In this document: positions 7,846 through 17,098 of the stretch, piece by piece
How positions within the stretch are numbered: position 1 is the stretch's first letter
Layout: each line of letters begins with the position of its first letter
Assembly: GCA_963759115.1 (NCBI GenBank)
Contig: CAVWXT010000005.1
Span: 2,108,001 to 2,172,000 of the forward strand
Reading direction: 5' to 3'
Source: CAVWXT01 sp963759115
GTDB taxonomy: Bacteria; Planctomycetota; Planctomycetia; Pirellulales; Thermoguttaceae
Length of the DNA: 64,000 bases
Notes under the pieces: model-generated
Database searches by the model: none
The model's input: only the letters and a program-made list of their open reading frames with translations
Told to the model about the DNA's origin: nothing
Made by a program: the position numbers and the translations under genes

Positions 7846-9951
7846 TTGGGCATATTCCAAACGGGCATGGGCCGCGACCCTCGGTTGTGGCCCATGCTTT
7901 CATCATTACTGATCGTGGTGTTGGTTCCCACGGCTGGCCTATTGTGGTTTATGAGCCGCGCCATCGAGAACGAACGCCTGGCCGTGCGGCAGATTTTGGC
8001 CGAGGCGTGTCGCGGGCAACTCGTACGGCTCCGCGGCCACTGGGATGAGCATTGGCAAGCACGGACAGCACAACTCGACGCCGTGGCGGCCGAAAATTCT
8101 CCGCAGGGCGCCTTCGCGGCCATTCTCCGCCAGCGGTTGGCCGATAGCGCGGTGTGCTGCGACGATCGGGGCCGGCCGACCTATCCGGTGCCGCCCTCAC
8201 CGCCCACGGAAGAGACGATCGACGAGGCTGCCTGGGTTAGCGCCGGCGAGTTGGAGCACGTGGCCCAAAAGCCCCGGGAGGCCGCGCAAGCCTACGCCGC
8301 TATCGCCAAGGGAGCCTCAAACGCGAATGTGGTGGCCCGGGCACTCTTGGCCGAGGCCCGCTGTATCGCCCGAGCGGGCCAAGGTGACGAGGCGATCGAC
8401 ATCCTGGCAAACACTCTCGCGGAAGAGCGATTCCGCCGGGCCGTCGACGGTGAGGGCCGCCTGATCGTCGCCGACGCCGAGTTGCGGTCCTTGGAGTTGC
8501 TCGGCGATCGCTCGGCCCCGCGATTCCAAGAGCTCGCCGAGCGCCTCGCCAAACGCCTCTGCGATTACTCCAACCCCTTGTTGGGTTCCTCGCAGCGCCG
8601 CTTCCTGATGAAGTCGCTCGGGCAACTTGCCGGAGAGACCGTCCGTTTGCCAACGCTCGATGGCGAGGAGTTGGCGGCCGCGTTTCTCGAATCGGGCGCC
8701 GGACTTTCCGGCAAGTCGGTCTTGCTGCCCACCGGCATGACCGGAGTCTGGCAGTTCTCGTCGGCTGAGGGTCCTAATGCCTCCCCTCTACCTTTGGGAG
8801 AGGGGGCGGGGGTGAGGGCAGCAGCAGTGGTATCGCGGAACATGTCCGAGCAGCGAGACACTCGCCCTCACCCTAACCCTCTCCCGGCGGGAGAGGGGAC
8901 CAAACAAGTCGTCGCCCTGTTTCGTACGGAAACGCTCAGTGGCGAGTTTCAGTCGTTGGTCGCCAATGAGGGCCTGCCACCGGGTGTCAGTATCGAATTG
9001 CTGCCGCCGGAACCAACGCCTGCCAGCGAACCCGCCGGCTTCCTTGATGTGCTGCCGGTCGGCGCTCGGCAGCCGGGCTGGCAACTGGCCTTGGCCCGGA
9101 ATGACGAGGAGTTGGTCAACGCCACGGCCCAGGGAAAGATCGCGGCCTACGTGCTCACGGGCATTCTCGCCATTGTTGCCGCGTCGCTGCTGGCACTGTG
9201 GATCGCCTTGGCCCTGGGGCGGCAGATGCGGCTGGCACGGCTGAAGAACGATCTGGTGGCCACGGTCTCCCACGAACTGAAGACGCCGCTGACTTCGATC
9301 CGCGTTCTGGTCGACACGCTTCTGGCAGCCGCCGAGCCCGATCGGCAGCGAGATCGCGAGTATCTGGAATTGGTGGCCAAGGAAAATACCCGGTTGGGCC
9401 GGTTGATCGACAACTTCCTGACGTTCTCCCGCATGGAGCGTAACAAGCGCGCCTTTGATTTCCGCGAAGTCGAACCGGCTGCCATCGTGGCGGCGGCGGC
9501 CGAGGCGGTCGACGAGCGTTTCCAGCAGGCCGGCTGCCGGTTCGAGGTGCAGGTGCGCACCGACCTGCCGCCGATCGCGGCCGATCCGGACGCCATGGTG
9601 ACCGCACTGGCGAACCTGTTGGACAACGCCTGCAAGTATACCGACGACGACAAACGGATTGCCTTGCGGGCCTCGTGCGACCGGGGGCAGGTCTGCTTCG
9701 AGGTATCGGATAACGGCATCGGGCTCTCCCGGGCGGCCTGCAAGAAGGTCTTTCAGCGGTTCTATCAGGTCGACCGCGAATTGTCGCGGAGTCGAGGCGG
9801 TTGCGGGTTGGGATTGAGCATCGTGGAATTCATCGTCCAGGGCCACGGCGGCAGCGTGAGCGTCCGCAGCCAACCGAACAAGGGGAGCACATTTACGATC
9901 GCGGTTCCCTGCTGCGGGAAACCAAGCATGGAAAGGAGCGCCATCCCATGA
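7846..9951 (+). CDS. membrane sensor histidine kinase
   Basis: The 701-aa kinase has an N-terminal TM helix (about 17-37), a large helical periplasmic sensor region, a second TM helix (AYVLTGILAIVAASLLALWI, about 428-448), then HisKA with the phosphorylated His in VSHELKTPLTS (H476). The HATPase domain has LLDNACKYTDD (N594), DNGIGL and GCGLGLSIV. The open frame starts at TTG 7846, preceded by GAGG; ATG 7867 is an alternative. Residues about 310-350 are encoded by an in-frame palindromic repeat (8781-8900) and interrupt the sensor region. Its stop overlaps the next ATG (ATGA), and the response regulator follows, so the three genes form one operon. Confidence 0.9.
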   Translation: MGIFQTGMGRDPRLWPMLSSLLIVVLVPTAGLLWFMSRAIENERLAVRQILAEACRGQLVRLRGHWDEHWQARTAQLDAVAAENSPQGAFAAILRQRLADSAVCCDDRGRPTYPVPPSPPTEETIDEAAWVSAGELEHVAQKPREAAQAYAAIAKGASNANVVARALLAEARCIARAGQGDEAIDILANTLAEERFRRAVDGEGRLIVADAELRSLELLGDRSAPRFQELAERLAKRLCDYSNPLLGSSQRRFLMKSLGQLAGETVRLPTLDGEELAAAFLESGAGLSGKSVLLPTGMTGVWQFSSAEGPNASPLPLGEGAGVRAAAVVSRNMSEQRDTRPHPNPLPAGEGTKQVVALFRTETLSGEFQSLVANEGLPPGVSIELLPPEPTPASEPAGFLDVLPVGARQPGWQLALARNDEELVNATAQGKIAAYVLTGILAIVAASLLALWIALALGRQMRLARLKNDLVATVSHELKTPLTSIRVLVDTLLAAAEPDRQRDREYLELVAKENTRLGRLIDNFLTFSRMERNKRAFDFREVEPAAIVAAAAEAVDERFQQAGCRFEVQVRTDLPPIAADPDAMVTALANLLDNACKYTDDDKRIALRASCDRGQVCFEVSDNGIGLSRAACKKVFQRFYQVDRELSRSRGGCGLGLSIVEFIVQGHGGSVSVRSQPNKGSTFTIAVPCCGKPSMERSAIP
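8781..8900. repeat. palindromic repeat inserted in-frame in the kinase gene
   Basis: The arms CTCCCCTCTACCTTTGGGAG (from 8781) and CTCTCCCGGCGGGAGAGGGG (to 8899), each extended by GGTGAGGGC/GCCCTCACC, form a large hairpin. Its translation (PLPLGEGAGVRA ... PHPNPLPAGEG) is the peptide produced by a very widespread bacterial intergenic repeat. Here it sits inside a coding region without breaking the frame. Confidence 0.8.
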
Positions 9952-10457
9952 AAACGACGTACGTCCCGCCGATCGTTTTCAGCCTGAGTTGCCTTGCTTT
10001 TCTGGCCTATTTGGCCTTCTCGGCCGCACAGTTGCCAGATCGCGTGGCGACGCATTTCGACTTGGCGGGCCAGCCCAACGGTTGGATGACTCGGACGCAG
10101 TGCGTAGCATTGATGGCGGCAATGGGTTTGGGATTGCCTCTGCTCATCGTGGGTCTGTTCTTCGCCATGCGGTTCTTTCCCAACAGCGTAATCAATTTTC
10201 CTGGCGACCGCGATTATTGGCTTGCCCCCGAGCGGCGAGCCGCTACAGTCGCCTACGTGTTTCGCCAGTCCTTCTGGTTTGCAAGCATGATGATTGGATT
10301 TGTCGCCGGACTTCACTACCTGACGCTTCAGGCGAACCGCCAAGGCGTCGCATTCGCCCACGTGTCCACGCCCCTGGTGTTCGCCTTGGCCGGTTGTTTT
10401 GTGATCGGCATCCTGGTGTGGATTGCCTGCCTGTATCGCCATTTCAGACGACGGTAA
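9948..10457 (+). CDS. DUF1648 membrane protein
   Basis: The 169-aa protein has four hydrophobic segments. The N-terminal TM helix is followed by LPDRVATHFDLAGQPNGWMT, the DUF1648 signature found in SdpI-like and related membrane proteins. A soluble FPGDRDYWLAPERRA segment lies between TM pairs. ATG 9948 overlaps the kinase stop by 4 nt (ATGA), so translation is coupled. Between kinase and regulator it may act as an accessory to signalling or immunity, as SdpI does in Bacillus, but that is inference. Confidence 0.8.
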   Translation: MKTTYVPPIVFSLSCLAFLAYLAFSAAQLPDRVATHFDLAGQPNGWMTRTQCVALMAAMGLGLPLLIVGLFFAMRFFPNSVINFPGDRDYWLAPERRAATVAYVFRQSFWFASMMIGFVAGLHYLTLQANRQGVAFAHVSTPLVFALAGCFVIGILVWIACLYRHFRRR

Positions 10458-10466
10458 TTGAGCACC

Positions 10467-11165
10467 ATGCCAAGCCAAACCGTCCTCATCATCGAAGACG
10501 ACTCGACCCTGCTGCGGGGGCTGAAGGATAACTTCCAGGCCCACGATTACACGGTCGTTACTGCAGCCGACGGGCAGCAGGGCCTCGACGCCGTCACGCG
10601 GCACTCGCCCGACCTGGTGATCCTCGACATCATGCTCCCGAAGGTCAACGGCTACGAGGTGTGCCGCCTGATCCGCCAATGCGATTTGGAAATGCCGATC
10701 ATCATGCTCACGGCCAAGGGGGAGGAGGAAGACGTCGTTCGCGGCCTGGAACTGGGCGCCGACGACTACGTGACCAAGCCTTTCAGCGTCCGCGAGCTGT
10801 TGGCCCGTGCCGGCGCTTTTCTTCGCCGCCGCGATGCCGGCCAGACCCAAGTCTACAGCTTCGGCCGGTGCCAACTCGACCTGGTGGCGCGAAAGCTTTT
10901 TTGCCGCGGGACCGAGGCGCCGCTGACGGCCAAGGAATTCCGTCTGTTGGAGCACTTCGTCAAACGGCCCGGCCGGGCCATGACCCGCAAGGAAATCCTC
11001 AACGCCGTTTGGGGCCATTCGGTGATCGTCACCGCCCGGAGCGTAGATCGCTGCGTGACGACGCTGCGGAGCAAGATCGAAAGCGATACCCGAGCCCCCA
11101 AGCACATCGTCACGATTCGAGACATCGGCTATCGCTTTGAACCGGGCGACGAGGAGATCATTTGA
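10467..11165 (+). CDS. OmpR/PhoB-family response regulator
   Basis: The receiver domain (about 3-118) has acidic pair EDD, the phospho-acceptor in VILDIMLPKVNGYEV (D54), and conserved T and K in IIMLTAKG and DDYVTKPFS. A winged-helix domain follows, with LTAKEFRLLEHFVKRPGRAM and IVTIRDIGYRF. It should bind DNA as a dimer when phosphorylated by the kinase upstream. I chose ATG 10467; an in-frame TTG at 10458 directly after the preceding stop is possible. Neither has a strong ribosome site. Confidence 0.93.
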   Translation: MPSQTVLIIEDDSTLLRGLKDNFQAHDYTVVTAADGQQGLDAVTRHSPDLVILDIMLPKVNGYEVCRLIRQCDLEMPIIMLTAKGEEEDVVRGLELGADDYVTKPFSVRELLARAGAFLRRRDAGQTQVYSFGRCQLDLVARKLFCRGTEAPLTAKEFRLLEHFVKRPGRAMTRKEILNAVWGHSVIVTARSVDRCVTTLRSKIESDTRAPKHIVTIRDIGYRFEPGDEEII

Positions 11166-11193
11166 CGGCTGTCGGAAACGCGGCGGTGCTCGA

Positions 11194-11457
11194 TTATCCC
11201 GCGCCGGATGATAGGAGTGGTGAGTCGTGGTCGATCTGGACCCGCTCCACCACGCACCCCGCCTTCTGAACGTCGGCTACGGCCGAACGGATGGCCGATT
11301 CGAGGGAGTCCGCTTCCCGGTGAAAATCGATCAATACAACATCGCAGCACGTCCCGGGTGAGCCGTCGTCGCATCCGGCCTCAAACAATCGATCGGCCAA
11401 TTCCGCGCTGAACTCAGTTCCCTTCGCAAGCACCAGCGTGAATTCGTGCAGTTTCAT
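11194..11457 (-). CDS. small protein, second gene of a toxin-antitoxin-like pair
   Basis: The 87-aa acidic protein starts MKLHEFTLVLAKG and contains LADRLFEAGCDDGSPGTC, then DVVLIDFHREADSLESAIRS. I do not know a named family, but I recall this kind of short acidic protein next to the basic His/Cys-rich partner found here. The ATG overlaps the upstream gene's stop (ATGA at 11454-11457). Coupled translation of two very small genes suggests a complex, possibly a toxin with its antitoxin. No catalytic motif is evident. Confidence 0.6.
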   Translation of the reverse strand: MKLHEFTLVLAKGTEFSAELADRLFEAGCDDGSPGTCCDVVLIDFHREADSLESAIRSAVADVQKAGCVVERVQIDHDSPLLSSGAG

Positions 11458-11693
11458 GAGTCCTCTCCACCTGAGTGCGGGCAATTGTCAACCGCCCGCC
11501 GGATATCTTTCGCATGCCCCTCCGGGACGCGCGGCGTGCCGTACACGGCCTTCTGACAGCCCCCGCGGTGCCCCAGCGAGCAATACAGCACGCCCCAAGC
11601 ATGAGCGTGTGGACCGCGAATCTCAAGCCGCCAACCACTTTTTAACGCGTAATCTATCGCGGCCCGGATATGCTTGTTCTTGTGGTTATTCAT
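11454..11693 (-). CDS. small basic His/Cys-containing protein, first gene of the pair
   Basis: The 79-aa protein has KHIRAAIDYALKSGWRLEI, then GPHAHAWGVLYC and GHRGGCQKAVYGTPRVP and ends AKDIRRAVDNCPH. The N-terminal helix-plus-strand pattern with a conserved His is reminiscent of HicA-like mRNA interferases, but the Cys residues and the GTP motif are not typical of HicA. A toxin role is therefore a hypothesis. It overlaps the second gene by 4 nt. Confidence 0.6.
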   Translation of the reverse strand: MNNHKNKHIRAAIDYALKSGWRLEIRGPHAHAWGVLYCSLGHRGGCQKAVYGTPRVPEGHAKDIRRAVDNCPHSGGEDS

Positions 11694-11754
11694 CCCGTCA
11701 CACCATTATACCACAGCCGCCCATCGGTGGCAGAGATCGCTGTTTATTGGCGCG

Positions 11755-13014
11755 TCATCGCGATTCCCGCACCGCTTCGTACAACGCCACGAGATTCTCG
11801 GCCGGGGTACCCGCCTGCACGTTGTGGACCGTGTTGAACACGAACCCCCCGCCGCGGCCGAAGATGTCGATCCGCTCGCGCACCTGCCGGCAGATTTCCT
11901 CGGGCGTGCCGAAGGGTAGCGTCTTCTGAGTGTCGATTCCGCCGCCCCAGAACGCGATCCTATCGCCGAACTTCTCCTTGAGCGTCCGCGGGTCCATTCC
12001 GGTGGCCGAACACTGGACCGGATTGAGGATGTCGAACCCCGCTGTCACGATGTCGGGCAGCAGGACCGTCACCGACCCGCAACTGTGGATGAACGTCTTC
12101 CACGGCGTGTGGCCGTGAATCCAGTCGTTCACGCGGCGGTGGAACGGCTGAAACAGCTTTCGGTAGGCGTTGGGACTGATGAAGGGCCCCTGCTGCGTGC
12201 CGAAATCCGTGCCCGTGATGAACACCGCTGACACGCGATCGCCCACGGCGTCATAAAGCTTCGCCAGGTTGGCCAGCGCAATGTCGCACTGGCGGCGAAA
12301 AATCTCGTACACATAGTCGAACCGGATCACCGTGCTCATGTACCACTCGGCCACGTCGCGAATCCCCTTAGGGTGTTTCAGCCAAGGGGCGGGCACCAGG
12401 GCGATGTCGCCGAAGGCCATCCCGCCGAAATTGGCCAGAATGGCCCGATCGCTTTGCCGGTGCAACTGATCGGCGCCGCGGGCGAAGTGTTCGAGCGTCT
12501 TGTCGGAGATCGGCCCGAACTCCTGCAGGTTGTCCTCGACGTTGAGTTTGTCGTCGTCGATCGGGTCTTGACGCACGATAGTGTCGAAATAGAACCCGCC
12601 CTTGGGCATGCGGCCGCTGGGCGGTGCGGTGCGATCGCCCTCGGGATACATGAGGATCTCGCCGGTGGGCTCGGGCTGCGTGTTGAAGCCGCCGGGCACC
12701 AGCACCGGCGTACCGTCGAAGAGCGTCCACGGCTTCCAATCCTTGTTTTCGAAGCCGAACATGTTGGTCGGGCCGCCCAGGCCGACCACGTCAACGCCCA
12801 AGGCGTCCAGCAGATCGGGGGCAATCTCGCCGAGCATCTGGTACGGCTCCACGACCTTGACCGGCGTGCCCGGCTTATCCAGCCCCAACGACTGGCGGAG
12901 CTTGTAAACGCCGCTGACGTGCATGCCGGTGACGGCGCTGGCGCCGAGGTCCAGGGGGACGCGGTCGGGCTGTTGATGGTTCAGGGCGGCGTCGAGGCGT
13001 TGACGGGAGTTCAT
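11755..13014 (-). CDS. uroporphyrinogen decarboxylase-family protein
   Basis: The 419-aa protein is a TIM-barrel URO-D superfamily member: MNSRQRLDAALNHQQPDRVP at the N-terminus, then FIHSCGSVTVLLPDIVTAGFD and ending WGGGIDTQKTLPFGTPEEI and VFNTVHNVQAGTP. The His-Ser-Cys-Gly motif resembles corrinoid methyltransferases (MtaA/MtbA-like), where His and Cys bind zinc, rather than heme-biosynthetic HemE. The exact substrate is unknown. It is transcribed away from the MFS transporter that follows in opposite orientation. Confidence 0.82.
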   Translation of the reverse strand: MNSRQRLDAALNHQQPDRVPLDLGASAVTGMHVSGVYKLRQSLGLDKPGTPVKVVEPYQMLGEIAPDLLDALGVDVVGLGGPTNMFGFENKDWKPWTLFDGTPVLVPGGFNTQPEPTGEILMYPEGDRTAPPSGRMPKGGFYFDTIVRQDPIDDDKLNVEDNLQEFGPISDKTLEHFARGADQLHRQSDRAILANFGGMAFGDIALVPAPWLKHPKGIRDVAEWYMSTVIRFDYVYEIFRRQCDIALANLAKLYDAVGDRVSAVFITGTDFGTQQGPFISPNAYRKLFQPFHRRVNDWIHGHTPWKTFIHSCGSVTVLLPDIVTAGFDILNPVQCSATGMDPRTLKEKFGDRIAFWGGGIDTQKTLPFGTPEEICRQVRERIDIFGRGGGFVFNTVHNVQAGTPAENLVALYEAVRESR

Positions 13015-13189
13015 GGGATAGGGGAGTGCGGATTTTGGATGGTGGATGACCGGCGGACAACGTCCGCCGGAAAGGGCCGGATCCCAGCAGCCTTTGTGTA
13101 ATTCTTTGCCCCCCGCTTGTCAAGCATGGCCGGCCGCCGATAGTATGGCGGCTGCACCGTCACGCTGGCTGCTGGTTTGGGGAGACACT

Positions 13190-13961
13190 ATGAGCCATAC
13201 CGTGGAAGACGACCGCGGCAGCACCATCTACGTGTTCCTCTTGACGCTGATCGCCGCGCTCGGCGGGCTGTTGTTCGGTTACGATACGGCCGTCATCTCC
13301 GGGGCCATCGGTTTTCTCGAGACGCACTTCAATCTCGACCCGCAGTGGGGGAAAGGTTGGGCGGCAGCCTGCACATTGCTCGGCTGCGCGATGGGCGCTG
13401 CCATGGCCGGCATGTTGAGCGACCGCTTCGGACGCAAGGGCATGTTGATCGTCTCGGCGGTGCTGTTCTTGATCTCGGCGATGGGAACCGCCTTTCCACG
13501 CACGTTCACCGAGTTCATCGTATTCCGCATTATCGGCGGGCTGGGCATCGGCGCCGCATCCATGACCTCGCCTATGTATATCGCCGAAATCGCCCCCGCG
13601 CGGATGCGCGGACGCATGGTTTCGGTCAATCAGTTTGCCATCGTGTCGGGAATCCTGGTTGTCTATTTCGTCAACTATTTCATCGCCGAGTACGGCGCGG
13701 GCGTGGATCGGGCCAGCGGAGCGGCCGACGGCTCGTGGAACGCGATCTTCGGCTGGCGGTGGATGTTCGGTTTGGGCGTTCTTCCCTCGGGCCTGTTCCT
13801 GGTGCTCCTATTCTTCGTGCCCGAAAGCCCGCGATGGCTCGCGAAACAGGATCGCCCGAGCGAGGCCCTGGCCGTTCTTGCCAAGGTCGGCGGCGGTCAA
13901 CACGCCCACGACGAGATGGCCGAAATCCAGGCCGCGCTGGCCCAAGAGACCGGTACGCTAA
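13190..13961 (+). pseudogene. sugar MFS transporter, 5' part (split by an IS)
   Basis: The start is ATG 13190 after GGGGAGACACT. The N-terminal half of a sugar-porter MFS protein is visible: TM1 with GGLLFGYDTAVISGAIGF, the loop 2-3 motif DRFGRKG, and PMYIAEIAPARMRGRMVS. Reading stops making sense at 13961, where the ISAzo13-like element begins. Removing the IS and one copy of its TAA duplication restores an uninterrupted 496-aa ORF with the 3' part at 15467-16185, so the insertion is recent. Substrate is probably a hexose or pentose with H+ symport, as in XylE/GalP. Confidence 0.88.
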
Positions 13962-14023
13962 GGACCGGCGAATCAATAGGTGTCGGAGTTTTGTGGCATA
14001 TCTGATAGACTGGGGGCTAGTGT

Positions 14024-14165
14024 CAATACCGTTCAATGGATCGACGTAAGTCGTTATTTCCCAACGGGACACAACAAAACACCCGGTACGCGGCGCAATG
14101 AAACTAAACGGCTAGCCGGTAAGCAGTTATGCGTGCTAGCACGATCTCTCCGTTGAACGGTATTG
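14024..14165. mobile_element. 142-bp MITE nested in the ISAzo13-like element
   Basis: The inverted termini are CAATACCGTTCAATGGA (left) and CAATACCGTTCAACGGA (complement of the right end), 16 of 17 identical. A perfect 10-bp target duplication, GGGCTAGTGT, flanks it at 14014-14023 and 14166-14175. It has no coding capacity. A 10-bp duplication fits mobilisation by an IS4-type transposase in trans, which is an inference. It lies upstream of the transposase start. Confidence 0.85.
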
Positions 14166-14212
14166 GGGCTAGTGTATGGAGTTTCTCATGGTCTTATTGA
14201 ATGGAGCCAAGG

Positions 14213-15436
14213 ATGGCCTTCGTATTTCAGTCGCAGTACGAACCGGAAGTGGTGGAACAGGTTCGGGCCTTTTATGCAAACGTTGTCTGAGAAGGATCGA
14301 CGACGGTATGTCGCCGTCGAGGCTCGGCGGCTGGGGCATGGCGGGATCGAGTATGTGGCCAAGGTGTTCGGATGTTCGCAGCGAACAATTGAACGCGGAC
14401 TGGCCGACTTGGATAAGCTGCCACACGATCCGGCGGCGGGACGGGTGCGGCGTCCTGGTGGCGGGTCGAAAAAAAAGATCGAGTCCGAGCCCGAACTCGA
14501 ACAGAATCTGAAAGTCGGTTCTGGAGGTCCGCACCGCCGGGCGATCCCGACGAGGAGGACGTGCTGTGGACGGACCTCTCGCCGCGGCAGATTCGCGGAC
14601 GCGGTGACGGACATGGGAACGCCCGTCAGTCCGCCGGTCGTGCAAGACTGGATGAAAGACGCAAAAGCTGGGGCGACACAAGATCGAGAAGGTTCTGGCA
14701 GGCGGACACAGCCCTGATCGGGATACCCAGTTCCTGCGGATCGCCGAACTGAAGGCCAAGTACTTTGCGGCGGGCAACCCCGTGTTTTCCCTCGATACCA
14801 AGGCAAAAGAACATCTCGGGCAACTCTTTCGCGAGGGCCGCGTGTGGACGCAGCAGGCCATTCCGGGCGTTCGACCATGACTTTCCCAGTTGGGCTACCG
14901 GCGTCATTATTCCGCACGGCATCTACGACCTCCTTCGCAATCGCGGCCATATCAACATCGGCCTGAGCCACGACACGAGCCAATTCGCATGCGACAGCTT
15001 CCGCTGGTACTGGAACCGTATCGGCCAACGATGCTACCCGCACGCCAAGTCCATCCTCTTGTTGTGCGACTGTGGCGGAAGCAATTCGGCGGCACAGTAT
15101 CTTTTCAAACAGGACTTGCAACACCTCGTCAACGAATTGGGAATCGAAATCCGAGTGGCCCACTACCCAAGCTACTGCTCGAAGTTCAACCCGATCGAAC
15201 GCCGTTTCTTTCCCCATGTCGGTCGCGCCTGCCAAGGAATGCTGTTCGACACCCTCGACACCGTGGTCCGCCTGATGCGCAAAGCCTCGACCACCACCGG
15301 CCTGCAAACCACAGTCAACATTATCCACCGCGTCTATGAAACCGGTCGCAAGGTCGCCGACAGCTTCAAAGCCACCATGACCATTCTCTTCGACGACTTG
15401 CTGCCAAAATGGAACTACGTCGCCAAACCCCAATAA
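14213..15436 (+). pseudogene. ISAzo13-family transposase (frameshifted)
   Basis: The N-terminus starts MAFVFQSQYEPEVVEQVRAF, then the frame shifts to TLSEKDRRRYVAVEARRLGH with VAKVFGCSQRTIERGL. A second break lies in 14500-14850. The C-terminal 220 aa are continuous: FDHDFPSWATGVIIPHGIYD, SILLLCDCGGSN and NPIERRFFPHVGRACQG. These match the DDE core of ISAzo13 transposases. At least two frame breaks make it inactive as written, though the terminal repeats are intact. Confidence 0.8.
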
Positions 15437-15466
15437 TCCCGACAGTTATTGATTCGCCGGTCCTAA

Positions 15467-16185
15467 GCCAGCTTTTCAGTCCCGGCATGCGCATCGTGCT
15501 GTTGATCGGCGTTTGCCTGGCCGTGCTCCAGCAAATCACCGGCATCAACGTCTTCCTCTATTTCGCGCCCGAGATTTTCAAGAAACTCGGCTCGGGCACC
15601 AACGTCGCGTTGCTGCAAACCGTGCTGGTGGGCGCGGTGAATATGAGCTTCACCATCCTGGCCATCTGGACGGTCGATCGGCTTGGACGCAAGCCGCTGA
15701 TGCTCGTGGGCGCGGCGGGCATGGGCCTCTGCCTACTGGGTATGGGCCTGGCCGCCTATTGGCAACAAAAGCCACTGGACGCCGATGAGGCGGAGCGACT
15801 GCTGGGCATGGGCCTGATCCCCTTTTGGCAACGCCCCGAAATCTGGATGCTAGGATTGATTATTGGCTACATCGCTTGTTTCGCGCTGTCCGTCGGCCCG
15901 GTCACGTGGGTGATCCTGTCGGAAATCTTCCCCACCGGCATCCGCGGCCGGGCGATGTCGATTGCCACGGTCTCTCTCTGGATCGCCAATTATTTCGTGA
16001 CCCAAACGTTCACCTATATGGACGAGAGCCCCTGGCTGATCGAACGGTTTCACCACGGCTTTCCGTTCTGGGTGTATGCCGCCTTCTGCGCCGTCACGGT
16101 GATCTTCGTCTGGCGCTGGGTCCCCGAGACCAAGGGCAAGACGCTCGAACAAATCGAGCGAAGCTGGATCAAGGGCGGGCAGTGA
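15467..16185 (+). pseudogene. sugar MFS transporter, 3' part
   Basis: This continues the transporter with SQLFSPGMRIVLLIG, then VCLAVLQQITGINVFLYFAP (TM7, with the QQxTGIN sugar-porter signature). The loop DRLGRKPLMLVG follows, then VGPVTWVILSEIFPTGIRGR and the C-terminal PETKGKTLEQIE. All C-terminal sugar-porter motifs are present, which shows the gene was functional before the insertion. No start codon with a ribosome site is evident, so this half is probably not expressed alone. Confidence 0.88.
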
Positions 16186-16211
16186 TTCACGGACTGCCTG
16201 TGTGGCGCTGC

Positions 16212-16433
16212 AGGACGGATTTCCCGATCCGTCCCCGGAAACTGGACGGATTGGGAAATCCGTCCTACGCGCCCACCGCCGACTTATTGTTTCGCTTGAC
16301 GGGTGCCACGGGCTGCTTGTCAGCCCGTGTTGCGGCCAATTGACGCACTGGCCGGCAAGCGGCCAGTGGCACCCGAGCTGTCAACACAACACGGTCGGGG
16401 CACTACGCGCCCACCGCCGACTTGTTGTTTCGC
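16212..16433. repeat. cluster of palindromes and direct repeats
   Basis: A 23-bp palindrome (arms 16212-16234 and 16244-16266, AGGACGGATTTCCCGATCCG) follows the transporter and could terminate it. It is followed by a 30-bp direct repeat beginning TACGCGCCCACCGCCGACTT (16266-16295 and 16404-16433, one difference). A third palindrome between them has GGGTGCCAC and GTGGCACCC arms. No gene lies here. Confidence 0.7.
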
Positions 16434-16471
16434 ACGCACTTTCCCACCACGCTCTCAACTGCGCCCGCTCG

Positions 16472-17011
16472 TCATCGTATCTCGAAGGGGACCGTGACGC
16501 CTTCGATATGATAGTCGTAGACCAGCCAACGCTGGCCTTCCAGACGAAACTGGACCGTGACCGCGCGAGTATAGCTCCGGTACGGCACCTCGATCCTGCG
16601 AAAGCGCCCCTGGCCGATGGCCTGGAATCGGGCCGTGGCCGTGGCGGGGCTGCTGCGGTGGTTGATCGTGATTTCCAGGTTGTGGAGGTAGATCGAAGTG
16701 ACCTCGACCTGGCCGAAGACCCAGCGGGCGTCGGAACGGGTCTTTTCGGCCGTCGGAGAGATGCAGTCCAACAGTCGGTCGAGGTCGTTGGCCAGCACGG
16801 CGTCGGCGGCCGCATCGAGGGTCTGCTCCACCGCCTCCCCTTCCGTCACGACCAGCCGCTCCACGATCAGGCCCGCAATCGTGAACAGGGCCACCCCGAT
16901 CATGGCCCACAACAAGTGGCCGCGTCCCGTCCGCAGCAGGGCGACCGCCAGCACGGCCTCGACGGCAATGCCGATGAACAGAATAGGCCAGGGGCTTTCG
17001 AGGAAGATCAT
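16472..17011 (-). CDS. hypothetical membrane-anchored protein (NTF2-like tail)
   Basis: The 179-aa protein starts MIFLESPWPILFIGIAVEAV, with GGGAG 6 nt upstream of the ATG. Two TM helices (about 7-24 and 30-48) are followed by an acidic helix (EAVEQTLDAAADAVLANDLD) and a beta-rich domain ending YRSYTRAVTVQFRLEGQRWL. That shape resembles SnoaL/NTF2-like domains. It is last in the minus-strand ExbB/ExbD-like operon. Confidence 0.65.
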   Translation of the reverse strand: MIFLESPWPILFIGIAVEAVLAVALLRTGRGHLLWAMIGVALFTIAGLIVERLVVTEGEAVEQTLDAAADAVLANDLDRLLDCISPTAEKTRSDARWVFGQVEVTSIYLHNLEITINHRSSPATATARFQAIGQGRFRRIEVPYRSYTRAVTVQFRLEGQRWLVYDYHIEGVTVPFEIR

Positions 17012-17098
17012 GGGCAACTCCCGTGGAAACTGGGGCGATTGGCCGTCGCCAGAACAATGTAACACACGGGGCGGCTGTTGGAACAGCGGCACGAAAGG

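Larger units (their letters stand above)
13962..15463 (+). mobile_element. ISAzo13-like insertion sequence
   Basis: The terminal inverted repeats are GGACCGGCGAATCAATA (from 13962) and its complement (to 15463), continuing with mismatches to GTCGG. The flanking target duplication is TAA at 13959-13961 and 15464-15466. The length is 1502 bp, or 1350 bp without the nested 142-bp element and its 10-bp duplication. It disrupts the MFS transporter. Confidence 0.85.
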
